Shown one piece after another: positions 1 through 13,307 of a stretch of DNA of 64,000 nt. The position numbers were made by a program, and so were the translations under genes. This DNA comes from Gossypium raimondii (lineage: Eukaryota; Streptophyta; Magnoliopsida; Malvales; Malvaceae), in the NCBI RefSeq assembly GCF_025698545.1, contig NC_068576.1:50812390-50876389 (forward strand), written 5' to 3'. How positions within the stretch are numbered: position 1 is the first letter of the stretch; each line of letters begins with the position of its first letter. Under the pieces are notes generated by a model. It did no database searches. It worked only from the letters and a program-made list of their open reading frames with translations, and had not been told where the DNA came from.

Positions 1-78
1 TAATGCTCTTCCCTTCATTTCTCAATCATTAGAATTCACCTTCACTTCACTATAGATTGATTTCTTCTTCTTTTGTAG

Positions 79-3000
79 GTGTATGCTGTTCAGTTCCATC
101 TATTTGTGACGTGTATTTTGTTTCTTAGCCGCGAAGGATTCCGGCGAGCCTGCATGCGTGCTGATATTAAATTGTGGTTTCTCTCTCCTTTTTCATTGAT
201 TTCAGTATATGTTCTTTCGTTTATTTGCTTCGTTATAGTAAATTTTGCTTGTTTGTTATATTCTTCATATAATGCTTCATATGCAGGCAGTGGGCAGTAA
301 CTTAGGTCTTATGGCTTTACATGATGTTATATAAGAAGTAATAAGGTCATTGTTCTCTATTTAAGATTTTTTTTTACCCCTTTTGTTTAAGCATCAAATT
401 TTAGTTTGTCTAATTTGTATGAACCCTTGTAATAATCTTATTAAGGACAGGGATCAATTAAGAGTCATAGCAAAATGCAATTAATTGAAATACAAGTAAA
501 TCAATCAAATGCTTTTAAAATTTTGATAATATGAGAGCAATTTGATCATCTTTTATTGTCTATATAGGCTTGATTTTATATCAAACTATATTGGGTTCAG
601 GAGAGATTAGCTCTTGGGTCTCATCTCATCCTTTTGATACACTGCGAACTTCAGTGATCTTTTAGCTTTATGTATTCTAGCTGTTTGTTTACGCCCAGAA
701 TCCTTGTCTTTATCTACAGTGAAGGTGCTTCAGCAAAAGACAATGCTGCATTGTTGAAAGTGGCCTGGATGAGTTTCCCACTTGGTGTGGTTATCACAAT
801 TGCAGGATGTGTCTTTGTCTTCTGGTGGCAAGGGTTACAGCATTCTGACCCTTATGCTCAAGCTATTTTGATTAATGGTATTTCTTATAACTGCTTCCAA
901 ACTTTCTACTAGTTCTTGTGGCTTTCTAAGTGCTATTCATTGTGAAAAATGTCAATTCTTTTCACTTGTCTCTCACTTTTTATTACTTGTGAAATTGCTA
1001 TTTATAGCAAATTTCTTTTGTTGATGACCTTCAGTTTTATGCTTTTGGCTTGTTTAGATATAGCCAGTATAGAATTAGCTCTGTGCTTGCGAATGTTTGC
1101 TCTTTCAGTATATTCCAGTGCTGCAACTTCTAGTGACTTTAAAAATGTAAACCTCATTGCAAGTATTTTGTTGAAAAAGAAGTGAAAAGGATTTTCCCTT
1201 CTATGGATCACTGCTTTTGCCCAAATCTGTCTGAAAGCAGAGTATTACATCTTAAATGAACCACGGAATTTCGTTTGGAGTCTGCATGAGATCAACTTAA
1301 TTGTAATCAGCTGATTATTCTGTTCACTACTGGAAACATTCCTTTTAGAACAATTTCATTCACTAGCTTATTTTTCTTTGGCAGGTTTTGCATGTATATT
1401 AGAGCTCTTGGCGGAACCTCTATATATCCTTTCTCAGACATTGTTTCTACTCAAACTGCGCTTGGTGGTTGAAACTCTAGCTACGTTTTCACGCTGTGTA
1501 ACAATGTACATTCTAATTGTGAACCTCACTAACATGGTAAAGCTTTTAAGGGAATTATGTTGCGAGTACTAGTATATTCATGTTGTGGATCTGCCTATTG
1601 GCAAGGTGTGTTTTGTGTCTGTTTTTAATGGTTGCATATAAGTTTAATGATTCTTGGGTTAACTTTCTTAGATGAAATATATTGTTCTGTTCTGGTGTTC
1701 TAATTTTACCAAGCATGTAGTGTTCTTGTGAATGATGGTTAGCCGCTAAAATGTTGTTGCTTCTGCTTGTGATGCATGTGGTTGACTGCTTCTGAGGTTT
1801 ATGGTGATTAGGCCTTTGATTATGAACTGATGCACTTAATGTGAGGAGCTTTCATGTTTACATATATTATGAATTGTCCTTTTCTGCTTCTCTAATGTGT
1901 CTCTGGTTTTCTTTATATGCATATACTTTTTTATTGTTTTCATAGATTTTGTCAGTTTTCTTTTGATTTATGTGGGTTTGCTATGAGATCTTCTTTTGTA
2001 ACTTTTTCATGAATATGTTTGAACCTGATTCTTACAGGAGAAGGGAATTGTCTTTGCGTTGTCTCAAGCAGCATATGGAGCCTGCATATTTCTGGGCTAT
2101 TGGAGCTATTTTCTTCTTTTTCGTGCATATAGGAGTTCTGATCTTATTCCTTTCAGGTACTGGTCCTTTTATGCTTGACCCCATTCTTTTGGGGTAATAT
2201 GTATGCTTGAATTGTTAGTCCTCCTTTCCCTTATTTGTGGATAAAATTTAAAGAAGACTTGAATTAATGGTAAATAAGTATACCCATCCACTTTTCTCGA
2301 CATTGACCTGATGGAAATTTAGGTTTCCACATATAAATTAACATCCTGATGCTACCTTAGAGCTGTCGTCGTAACGGCTTTATCCGAGTACCATGAGAAT
2401 CCTATCCATGTATTGGACTTCAACCCTGTTTGTCTGATTCTATACATATATCATTGATTCTCCTAAATACATCTCTTTTATTTTATTTTTTTATGTCTAA
2501 AGAACACATTTATTTCCTGAATTGTTTGGTAGCTACTTGCTCTGCCTTTTAATTACTTTCTCCAGATTATCCATAAATAACGCACAACTTTTGCAGACTA
2601 GGACATATGATGAATTTTGATAAGCAGCTCTCAAACATGTGTATGTTGTTTACCCTTCAATCCTTTCGAAAGTTGATCCTTCAAGAAGGAGAAAAGATCG
2701 TCCTTGTATGGTTGGATACACCATATAACCAAGCCGTATATGGACTCGTGGACAAACTAGGTGAGTAATCAGCACACTTGCTTCATACTTTATAAAGTTT
2801 TAGTTGGTAGGTTTCTAATGCTGGACTGTTTTGTTGGATATAATGCAATGCCTCTTATAATTTTCCACTACGATCGAGAAGATGCGATTATTTTTTCAAG
2901 GGCTAATCTAAATCATTCTTTTTTTCTTTTTTTTTAATTTAGGGAGCTTGGTGGTCAGGTTGGTGTTTCTTCCTTTTGAAGAAAGTTCATATTCTACATT

Positions 3001-5924
3001 TGCCAGGTCTGCATCAGGTTTATTACTGTCCTTTTCTTCAGTTGATTTTGTGAGGTGTTTAAACTTGTTTCTTAGGATTCACATATCTGGTTAACATTAA
3101 TTTTTGACTACTTTTCTTTGTATTTGCTGACCCAACTCTCAGAATTGTGTCCATATTTTTGTTTTACATCAAGTATAGCTCCCATATGAATAGGATGAAG
3201 TCAGATTGCTATAGGATGTCCTTCAATTAAATTAAACAGGCACTTTTTCTTGAAGAGAGAGAGATAAAGGATAGGTGGATGTTAGGCGGTGGAAAAGAAA
3301 GTAGCACTCTCCATTGTCCATAAATTACAAGAAAATTTCCTTTTTGTTCAGCATTTGTACAGTGAATATGATTGCATGTGTTTGGGAGCTTGGATTAATT
3401 TAATGCTGCTGGCACAATATACGACAGATGTATTCTTCCCTGTAGCTTGGTGGTTTTTGTCTATGTTGTGCATGAAACGAACATCATATTATATGTTTGA
3501 ATCACATTTTATGTTACTAATCCAATTGTTTTCTGGGAGTTATTTCATGGGAGTTAGTGTGAAGGTGGTAATTTATGGTGAATCTTCAGCCTGTTAATCT
3601 AGCTTCCCCTATCCCTGTTTTTTTTATATTCATATGTTGCATCCTAAGGCCTAAACTAATTAGTGATCTTTTTATTATTATTATTATTGTTATTATTGTG
3701 AAAAATGTTTATCCACGCACTAGAACTCAGCTTCCTTTTCCTTCAGACAACCTGCTTCTTGCTTCCATGAAGATTTAACTTTCTAAATGAGATATTTTGT
3801 TAATTAGTTGCCTTTGAATGTTTATGCACACAGATGCTCATTCTCCATAATTAAGATGGTGCTTCCTAACTTGTATCATATTGATAAAATATCTCTGGAC
3901 AGGACAGTCTCCAAATAAAAGCAAGAACTTAGGAAGGCGCCTTACTGAGGCCATGAAGCTTGTTTTACTAATCGGTATGTTCTAAAGTTTTTTGTACTTC
4001 TTGATGTTTCCCTCTTTTCCTAGGATCAGTTTTCTAGGCATTGCCAACAATATTGTAATATAATGAAATTCTTAATTGGTTCTGGAAGTAATATAGGAAT
4101 AATATCATAATTTTGGGACTTACAATAGTAATACAATAGTTCTAAAATTAGAGACTATGATTTCTATTGGCTGATTTAGAATGCTTCTTAGTTTGAGTGA
4201 TGATAGAGTACAGTACATTTTAATCTAAGGAATTAATTTTGTTCTAATGATAATCTCTGTTTTGTTTATTTTTATACTAATTGGCACAACCTGCTTCCTT
4301 TCGATCAGTTTGATATGCCTTGGCATACCACTATGTTCTTGAAAATCTTTTTTCTTTTAAAACATAATGCTCTTTTTATGTTTTCCTCAAGGTGCTACTT
4401 ATTTTGTAGGTCTCTTATTTTTGGCTTTTGGCCCAAGCTACTCCTATTGCCTAATCAGACTGTTGTATGGTCAAAAATGGAGTGATGGAGAAGCTTCCAC
4501 AGCCCTTCGTTACTATTGTCTTTACATCATTGTTTTGGCTATGAATGGTTAGTAAATTTGGGTTTTTTTGCTTGTTAATATGTATGGGGCTGCCTAACAT
4601 TTTCCTCAAGTGTCATATTGAGCACAATCAGTTTCGTCATATTCTTTCTCTTTTTACTTGTTTCCTCAAAACCTGGTATATTTGCGAAGGTGCTATGACA
4701 TCACACTGAAGTGGCACAATTCTGGATTTTTTACCTCTTGTTATTAACGTAAAACTATATGACTTTACTGGATGAAAGTTACATGCTTGATGTGACATTA
4801 TTGTATAAACCTCCTGCTGATGATTGAGTTGCTATTGCTGGATTTTATTCTTATATTTGGTTTTGCGTCAGGGACCTCTGAAGCATTTCTTCATGCAGTT
4901 GCAACTGAGAACCAACTCAAACGCTCAAACAACTCATTGCTTGTATTTTCATTGATATATGTAGCATTGAATGTCCTACTGATACGATCTGTTGGTGCCA
5001 TTGGTTTGATTCTTGCAAATTCTTTGAGTATCCTTATCATATTAAGGCGAATTTCCTAGCTATGAGCCTTTGGTTTCAGTGATTTAATCAACTAGGTGCC
5101 ATAGAACATCTTAAAATTTTGAGAAGTACTGCTGTTGAGCTATATGGAGAAAGAGATGAATATATTCGATTTATGCTAAAGCAGTGACATTACTGTAAAG
5201 GCAAAAAAATGTTTGTCTTGAGCAATTATCTTTTCAGCAATGTCTGATATAAGCTTTTACAAGTTGATTCCCGTCCTTTGTGTCAGATATGTTACTGGCT
5301 GGCCTTGTAACAGACATCCTTATAGACCTTCTCAAATATGTCTCTTTCTAGCAATAAGGATCATGTTAGATTAAATTCATTGGTTGGGTTTACTTAACAA
5401 TTAAACAGATATGATTTTGAGGATTATCTACTCAGCAATTTTCATCAAACACTTTTTTCAGGTATGACTTAAGCTTGTACAAGTTAATCACGATGTTGTA
5501 CTAATTTCAACTTTATACTGAATCACATTTCCTTGTTTTCCACAGGAGTCTTCCTCATTTTCTTTCTGCAGCTGTTTACCTTCAGGGTGGACAATCCTGT
5601 TGCTTTCGGGTGTAGCTACTCTTATTTCAGAAAAAGTATTTCTTGACCGTGAAAATTTTTGGTCATCCTTTTTTATTCATTTTTGCATTGGGTTCGCTTT
5701 CTTCTGCACCTCAGCCTTTGTCATGTAAGTATCATCCTATCCTATGCTTTCAAGTTCCCTAAACTTCTTAAAACTATTATCTGTTACAAACTATTGGTTT
5801 ATACCATATCCTGGCATGCATGCTTATCATTTATAATATGTTTTATTTTATCTCCGTGAGTAGTTATCGGCGTGAGAGGCCTTTTATCAACAAAATTATC
5901 CGTTTCCGCGACCATTCAGACTGA
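79..5924 (+). CDS. RFT1: RFT1-like ER lipid-linked oligosaccharide protein, 3' part of gene (12 exons)
   Basis: Rft1 family (MOP flippase superfamily): a multi-pass ER protein needed for Man5GlcNAc2-PP-dolichol to be used in the lumen during N-glycan precursor assembly. Whether it is itself the flippase is debated. Exons I spliced by frame: 79-173, 720-877, 1385-1536, 2038-2156, 2597-2760, 2943-3017, 3903-3974, 4392-4547, 4872-5027, 5409-5461, 5546-5724, 5864-5924. They total 1,440 nt (479 codons plus TGA), and every junction keeps phase. Conserved family stretches seen: [10 protein letters not shown] in the first exon, [42 protein letters not shown] and [13 protein letters not shown], with several hydrophobic spans. 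The N-terminal exon(s) lie upstream of the window. The donor after position 173 (TT|GTGG) is weak and is the least certain border; it was chosen because it is the only nearby one giving the right phase. The C-terminus ends in a basic tail (RRERPF..). Confidence 0.92.
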
Positions 5925-6600
5925 AATCAAGAAGGGCCATAACTGCATTTTGAAATTGAAGGTGGGATTATCTCCCTTTACCTTATTTCTAATATTCCCC
6001 TTATGTATCATCTATTGAACGAGTTGTGACGGGATTTGTGGTGGTGATTATGAAATTCATTCAATTGACAAAATTTAAAGGAAATTCTTCCTAGCAATAC
6101 AAAAATAGTAGAATAGAGTTGTCAGAAACAGGAGTTGTACCTTATAGGTATAGTGAAGGAGAACTTCAAGAATTTTGTATTGTTCTGAATGTTAAACCAG
6201 GATAAAGCTGAAGATATATACAGCAGTTACAGTGTTTTCAGGCCAGAATATTCTTGACTTGGTGCTTTTGAATGACATTTACCTTTTTTTTTTGTTCTTT
6301 TAAAATTTTGAATTGTGTCCATTGAACTATTCCTCTTCAAAAAGTTCAAACTTTTGAAGTTATTATTACTGACAATTCCTGTTGATGTCCCCGAAGGTAA
6401 CAATATTCGATTAGCCATGAAAATTAATAGACAAGTGAGGAACTGTGTTTAAAACTGATAGATTAGAAATTTCTGCAGATTCAATGCCAGTGTGTTCACT
6501 CTTTTCTTTGCAGTTTTATCCGTGCCTCTTCCAAGGAATCACCAAAGCTTTTATTCCTTTCTGCTAATAAGTAGAATGGGCCTACAGTTCAATTTCTGAT
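5925..6600 (+). other. RFT1 3' UTR with a possible UTR intron
   Basis: The stretch after the TGA stop is probably transcribed. A plausible donor (AAG|GTGGGA, intron from 5962) and a T-rich acceptor (CTTTGCAG, ending 6513) suggest one 3' UTR intron. No coding frame is needed for it, and no transcript evidence is available here. Poly(A) position unknown. Confidence 0.35.
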
Positions 6601-7250
6601 GGACCTAGAGGACAAGACAATATAATGTATGTGTGTGTGTGTACTTTTTTTCTTTTTCTCTTTTGGAGAAAGGGTTTAATAAAACAATTCTTTTTGTGTT
6701 TTTTATCCTTGAAAATTTTCTTCATAAGAATCATTGTGAAATTTTTCCGGTTAAATTTTGTGAGAATTATTTGATATATTAGGAGTGAAGTTGTTAGACT
6801 TTTAAAAAAATTGAAGTGATACGTATCTAATTTAAGGTGTAATAAAAAATAAAATAAGTACTAAAATTAAGATATTACTGTATTTGAAATTTACTTGAGG
6901 TAAAATATTACACCGATAAGATATGATATTTTTGGTGATGTATGAAATACTAAAACCATTTGTCTTTGCTTTTACAAAAATGCGATAAGAGAGAGAAAAG
7001 GGTTATAAACGTTTAAGAAAAAACCATAATAACCATTTGTGATGAGATGAGGCCCCATTATTGTAAGCAAAAGTAAATTTGATATGATTATATATTAATA
7101 CTAAGCGTGTTTTGAAATGTTTTCTACAACCACATAATTAAAAAGAAAAGGACAATTTATTTTGTATATTGTTAAAATAATATAATTGAAGGAAATTAAG
7201 GCATATAGGAGGCAAAAAGAAGAAAGTGATGATTCATATAGGAAAGCTAC

Positions 7251-7264
7251 GGGGGGGGGGGGGG
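7251..7264. repeat. 14-bp poly-G tract
   Basis: Uninterrupted run of 14 G on the + strand, rare in this AT-rich DNA. Length is likely polymorphic and prone to sequencing error. Confidence 0.9.
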
Positions 7265-7684
7265 TTCATGGGCTGTCCTCCTCCATGAACAGGAGGCTAC
7301 CACATCCGCCACCACCACCTTGTAACTTGCAATTATAAGATTTGAAAAGCTTGAACCAAACCAAAGAAAAAAAAAAGGGAGAAAAAAGCGGGAGAAACAA
7401 ATAGGAAATTGATGATGATGGAGTAGACCAATATGATTTTAGGAGTGCAAGTATCCAATTCCAACAACCCCCCCTCCCCCAAAAGAAAAAAGAAAAATCA
7501 GCTTTGAGTAGTTCAGTTGGCATTTCATTCACATTATCTTCTAAAACAAAATGATGGTGATTTTTTGAGTTTTTGATACATAGGAGGCACTTGGATTCCA
7601 TCCACTTTCCTAGTGGAATTCATTTTTCATGCTTACCCTCCCTTTTGCTTCAGCATGCAGTAATGCTTAATTGATTGCCCCCAA

Positions 7685-7697
7685 CCCCCCCCCCCCC
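7685..7697. repeat. 13-bp poly-C tract
   Basis: Uninterrupted run of 13 C, about 420 bp after the poly-G tract. The same cautions about length apply. Confidence 0.9.
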
Positions 7698-10600
7698 AAA
7701 GAAAAAAACCCTTCTTATTCATATAAAAAACAAAACACATATAAAAACAGAATGTGAAACAGCTTCAGAGTGAGTGCAAACCAACATCACTCCAATCCCC
7801 AATGTTATTGCATTTCCTTAACAAAAACATTTTGAGTATCACATTAACCATATAGCTAATATTCATGACTGAATCCATTTTTGAAGGGAAGAGAAAACCC
7901 CATTACCCATAGCCAATTTGACCACCAAAGCTCTTTTTGCATTTATATTCATTTGAGTTTCTAATTTGGTCAAAAAGCTTTCTGTCATTAATATATTTTT
8001 AATTATAGAGAAAGTTGAAAAAAGTGAAGTCCGTTGAGAGAACTGCCTTAATTAGTCAAATGGGTTTTGAACTAAGTTTTGGTTTGGCATCTCCCTAGGA
8101 CCTGCAAATTAGGGGGTCACAGCAACTTCAGAATTCAAAAGTTTATGTTCCTAAAATCATGCTTCAAAAATAATAATAAATAACAATCGAACCTAACCTA
8201 ATAACCACAGGACAGCAATATTCCTTTTCATTTGTTTGTTTCTCCAATAACCTTCAGATATATGTTACCAAGTCACTCATTCCATTTAGTATAATCTAAT
8301 CTCCCTTCTTCCTCTAAAACTAACTTCACACATGTATGTATGTATGTACTTACAAACTACTTTTTATATATCATAGCAATTAATTTTAGGGAAAATTCAC
8401 AAAATTTCAGTTCCAATATTACAACATTTTCTTCCTTCGGAAGGTCTGAATCATTAGGTTGTCTATTCTTACGTCGCCCCTCAAAATAAGTAGCGGTGCT
8501 CTCTCATATTAATTAAAGCACCTTTTATTTATATAAAAAAACAAAGCAGAACGTGAGATGTAATGATAATACATGGGACAGCTGCGCCAGTCCCGTTTCA
8601 AAATCCTCTTTGCTATGTACCCCCCACCACTTTTAATTATTCAATTTCACATCTCAATTATCTTCTTTTAAGTTTTAACCAACTTTCTCCTATTTACCTT
8701 TTTAAGTTTTAGTCCCTACCCTCTGCCTCTTTCTTCATCGTCATAAATAAAACAACCAACCTAATCCCATTCCTCTAATACATACAAATATCAATCTCAC
8801 TACCACTTCAATCCAAATTTTGAGTTGCCTATTGAAAAGCTTCACGCATGTGTAATTTGAACTCCTGACAGCAAGTATAGTGTTACGGATTATTTACGGG
8901 CTTACCCATTCTAACATCCAAAACATCCTTAACAAAATTGAAAAAAAAAAAAAACATTTCTATCTAACATGCGATCAAAATCAGACATGATGGCAACACA
9001 CGTCTTGTGTTAATGGAGACGTTTGAGCTTAATTAAGGGAGTGATTAAGTGTAATTATTAGTAAAGTATTGATGAGTTGCGAGTAAGATAGATGAGGTCT
9101 CACTCTCACATGCCGATACTTCAAACATCCATAATTTTGTTGTCCACTTTGGGACACGAGACATATATTGTTATTATGTTTGATGTGGAAAATAAAGGCC
9201 CCCATCCAATCCCAGCAAGAGGTTACTGTGAATTAGTCAAATGCAAAAGATGGGTGCCAAAGCCACTGTTCTTCTTTTTACAAAAATAGCTCCTTACTTT
9301 TTCTCCTCACACAATCTTAATTAATACGGTCATTTCAATTCTTTCATCATTCCCTTGTGGAACCCTTCTTCCTTTCTCATTACAGCAGATATTTTGGATC
9401 AGTCCTCGTACACTCCTATACCTATCTGCATTCTCATTCGTTTGCTTCCTAACTACATATCTCTCTTTACACCATTCATATTCATCCATCAACATGTATT
9501 TGTGTCTCAATTAAAATATTATACTCCACTTTTAATTTATTTTAATATTTTAAAATATATTGTATTTTTTTATTAATACTAAATTTTAAACAATCAGTTA
9601 AATTTGAATTTTTGATATATATGGGGAGGGATCTGCTTACATAGATGTAAAAATTCAAGTGGTTTTACACTAGTTCATAATCATTTTATGATTAAAATTT
9701 TAATATTTCATTTTCCATTCATGTAGATCATGCATGTCAAGTCATCATATATTAAAGTTTTCTAACTATACGCTTTATGTAAAAATAATATTAAACTGTT
9801 CAATATATATTAATACTGATTATATTTTTCACCAACATAATAAAATATTTTTAGCTTTAACCCAAATTTTATAATTTTATCTCAATTTAAAAAAAATTCT
9901 AACTTCCCTAACTTACAACTCTCCTTGCATCTTTTCTCATGCATCCTTCATCTAATCAATAGTCGAGATTCATTTACCTCTCTATAAAGTGCCTAACTTA
10001 TTATCAAGTATTTATTATTTTGAGGATCATGGTACCTTTAGAGGGTCAGCTTAAAATAATATAAAATTCGAAATATTTTTTTAATTCAAAATTCAAATAT
10101 TATCTTAAATCAATAATTTTTTACTTAAACCGAAATAATAAATAACGAATTAAATTCTTCATTTCTTAATATAATTTTAAGTAAGTTGTTGTCTATTATA
10201 TTATGTTTTATCTTATTTCATTATGCATCAAATGTTACATTTATAGTAAATTTACTATTCCTTGCTTATAATTTTAGTCAAATTGCCCTTAAATCATAAC
10301 AAGTAACTTGTTTTAATAAAAAAATGTAATTTTCTTTCTTTTTCGTTTTACATTAATAAAATAGAAAAACTAACTACTTATTATTTTTCTCCAATTTAAT
10401 TAATTTATTAGAGAAATACATTATTTTATCCATAAAATAAAATACTATAAGATTAAAACATAAAAATAGAAACAAAATGTATAAAATAATTTAGTAAAAT
10501 GTGGTTTTAATTAATTTTACAATCTATTCACTAAATAGTAAAATGTTACATCATGTAATATACTGCATAAAATGTAAAGTAATCTTATATTATTACTAAA

Positions 10601-11264
10601 AATATTTCAAACATGAATATCACCAAATCTTTTAATATTTTGTTCAATTTATAATCTGACAATCTCGTCGTGTTATATGCCAGCAATGAAATTTTAACTG
10701 AAAAAATTATAATTATGATTTTGACGATGCAAATGGGAAGTGCCTTTCGTAAAGGCTCTCGGAACTTGGGCACTACAAGTTGCAGGCAAAAGGGGAATGA
10801 GAACAGTAATTAATTCATTCTTGTTCCAATTTTCGTATACTCCATTTGGTAATAAAATTTGAATGAGAGCACATGTATGAAATTCCTCAATCCCTAGTCC
10901 CTACACAATACCTTACCCATACGCACCACTATATATTAACTTACATTACTATGCTTACTTGTTTTTTTAATTAAATTATAGATTAACTTTTAAATATATT
11001 TTAACTCTTTTTACTCTTTATACATTTAGAATTAAACTCTTATATTTTTACTTTTCAGAATTTAGTCTCTCTATTTTTGAATTTAAAATTCAACCCCAAT
11101 AATTAACACCAATAAATTTTTCTGTTAAATTCGTTGAGCAACATTTTAATTTTTTTTAAAGAATACTTACATGGTAATCATGTAAAAAAAACACATTGCA
11201 AAGGACGTGAATTTAATAGATAATTCTAATGGTGTTAACGACTCTTAAAATTACATCATCATTT

Positions 11265-11273
11265 TAATCAAAA
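11265..11273. repeat. Left target-site duplication (TAATCAAAA)
   Basis: Nine bases directly before the foldback element, repeated exactly at 12630-12638 directly after it. A 9-bp duplication is typical of Mutator-like transposition. Confidence 0.85.
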
Positions 11274-12629
11274 GGCTTATATGTAAAGAAAAAAAAGCCC
11301 TTAAAAATTGCAAAAATATCAATTAAGCCCCAGTATTAAATTTTCACACAATTAAACCCCTATTGTTAACTAAATAATCAATTAAGCCCCTTCGTTAACA
11401 GTTTCCGTCATTGACCATTTCAACAGTTAAAATAAATTGATAGACCAATCAAATGGTGACACATGGCAACTTCTGGTCTAATATAATATTTTTCCCATGA
11501 TTAAAAATCATAAAAATAGAAAAAAAATAAAGATTAAAAAGTATTTAAAACATTAAAATTTATATAAACTTATTAAAATTATAAAAAAATATTAAAAACT
11601 TATAAATATTAAAAAACTCTAAAAAATATAATAAATTCAAAAAATTATAAAAAAATTAATTAAACTTATTTAATATGTTTAAAATTAAAAAAACGTATTA
11701 AAAATCTTAAAAAATAAAATAAATATTAAAATTGAAATAAACTTATACAAATTACAAAAAAATTAATAAAAACTTGAATTGGACCGGTTTGCTTGAAATC
11801 GGTAAGGGTACCAATCCGAGGAAAGCCATTAGATCAGTTGACTTGGGAATCGGGCAGTTGAACCGATTTTTTTTATTTTTTTAATATTTTTGTCAAACCA
11901 AAATTCTATTATCCAACCATTAGCATGTGCCAAAATGAAATATTCTAACTAAGGTTTTCAAAATCATACTGGTGGTCAAATCGCTCAGATTACCAATTTG
12001 CCAGTTCGAATGATTCGTCTAGTTCAATTAAATAATACATTAAAAAATATAAAAAAAAACGGTTCAACCATCCGGTTCCTAGGTCAACAGGTCTAACGAC
12101 TTACTTTGGATCAGTACCCTTGCCAATTTCAATCTAATTGATTCAACCGTCTAATCTGATCCACTTCAAGTTTTTATGATTTTATTTTTATTTTTATAAG
12201 TTTATATCAATTTTAATACTTTTTATAATTTTTTTATGATTTTATATAATTTTAATATGCTTTTTAAAATTTAAATATATTTTATTAATTTTATATTTTT
12301 ATAATTTATTTGATTTTTATATTTTATAATTTTTATAAGTGTATATTAATTTTTATTTTTATATTTTATATTTTATTAATATTTTTATTTTTTGATAATT
12401 TTATGAATTTTAATCTTTTTATTGGAAAAATATTAGATTAAATTAAAATTTGTCACGTGCCACCTTTTAATTGGTTATTTTAATAGTCAATGTGGTTAAT
12501 GATAAAAATAGGGGCTTAATTGATTATTGTAGTTAATGGTAGGGCTTAATTGGGTGTAAATTTAATACATGTGCTTAATTTTATTTTATTTTATTTTGTA
12601 TTTTCTTAAGGGTTTTTGACATATAAGCC
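11274..12629. mobile_element. Long foldback MITE, Mutator-like (non-autonomous)
   Basis: The element is 1,356 bp and its two halves are near mirror images. The left end GGCTTATATGT is matched exactly, as reverse complement, by the right end ACATATAAGCC. Similarity continues inward: CAATTAAGCCCC-type motifs on the left and GGGGCTTAATTG on the right, then GTTGAACCG near 11850 and CGGTTCAAC near 12060. Arms are roughly 11274-11900 and 12030-12629 with a small central loop. The perfect 9-bp flanking duplication (TAATCAAAA) supports insertion by a MULE transposase. No open frame for a transposase is present, so it depends on a partner elsewhere. Family name not known to me. Confidence 0.85.
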
Positions 12630-12638
12630 TAATCAAAA
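12630..12638. repeat. Right target-site duplication (TAATCAAAA)
   Basis: Exact copy of 11265-11273, directly after the foldback element. Confidence 0.85.
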
Positions 12639-13025
12639 TAAAGCATTTAGCCTAATCAATGACCTAATAAAGTTAAGGTGCCAAATTATGTCGAGAAGTT
12701 AAAGTATAAAGATTAAATCTTAAATTTGAGCATTTTATAGAGACCAAAATTGAAACTTGGTCATTGTTATATAATCTATAGAAAAAATACGTGTCATGCC
12801 ACTTTGCCACGTTCATAATTTTTTTTCCAAGACATATTTATAAATAGTTGTAAACAATCACCTTTAGCCTTTCAACTACAAGTAACTTTTTTATTCTTAG
12901 AAACTTGTCAACGTACAAAGGATATGATAGTATAATAAAAATATATAACTAGTATGTATAAGTATGCAAATTATTTGGACTAGTTAATGCATTGTAAAAG
13001 TAAAGGACTAAATTATGTAAAATTA

Positions 13026-13047
13026 ATATATATATATATATATATAT
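13026..13047. repeat. (AT)n microsatellite
   Basis: Eleven AT units without interruption. Confidence 0.9.
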
Positions 13048-13138
13048 TAAATATCATATGTGAACATAGTAGAGACATCGAAACTGCAATTTTACTATTA
13101 TATTATAATGACTAAAAAGGGAAAAATCATGTCATTAG

Positions 13139-13307
13139 TTAGTCCAAATAATTAGCAATGTTAATAATTTTAGTAGTTGATGCGGATTTAAAAAAATTTA
13201 TTTCAACTCATCAAGCCAAAATGTTTTTTGTTAGAATAGTATTTTGTTTAAAAAATTTACGCCAAAAAGTTTATCAAAGTAATAAAAATATTAATTATTT
13301 GGACTAA
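13139..13307. repeat. Small inverted repeat, possible MITE
   Basis: A 16-base motif TTAGTCCAAATAATTA at 13139-13154 recurs as exact reverse complement at 13292-13307. The 137 bases between are AT-rich and non-coding. Size and structure fit a small MITE, but no clear target duplication was found. A shortened related phrase (ATTTGGACTAG) also occurs near 12973. Confidence 0.45.

Larger units (their letters stand above)
6601..11264. other. AT-rich intergenic DNA, no gene seen
   Basis: No open frame here resembles a known protein; the longest (111 codons, minus strand, 7266-7601) runs across low-complexity and poly-G/poly-C DNA. Contents seen: a short TG run near 6630, a G tract and a C tract (listed separately), and long A/T-rich stretches. 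No transposon ends could be fixed. Confidence 0.6.

Noticed and set aside
7266..7601. 111-codon open frame on the minus strand
   Set aside because: It runs through poly-G/C and simple-sequence DNA, has no recognisable domain and no sign of splicing or codon bias.
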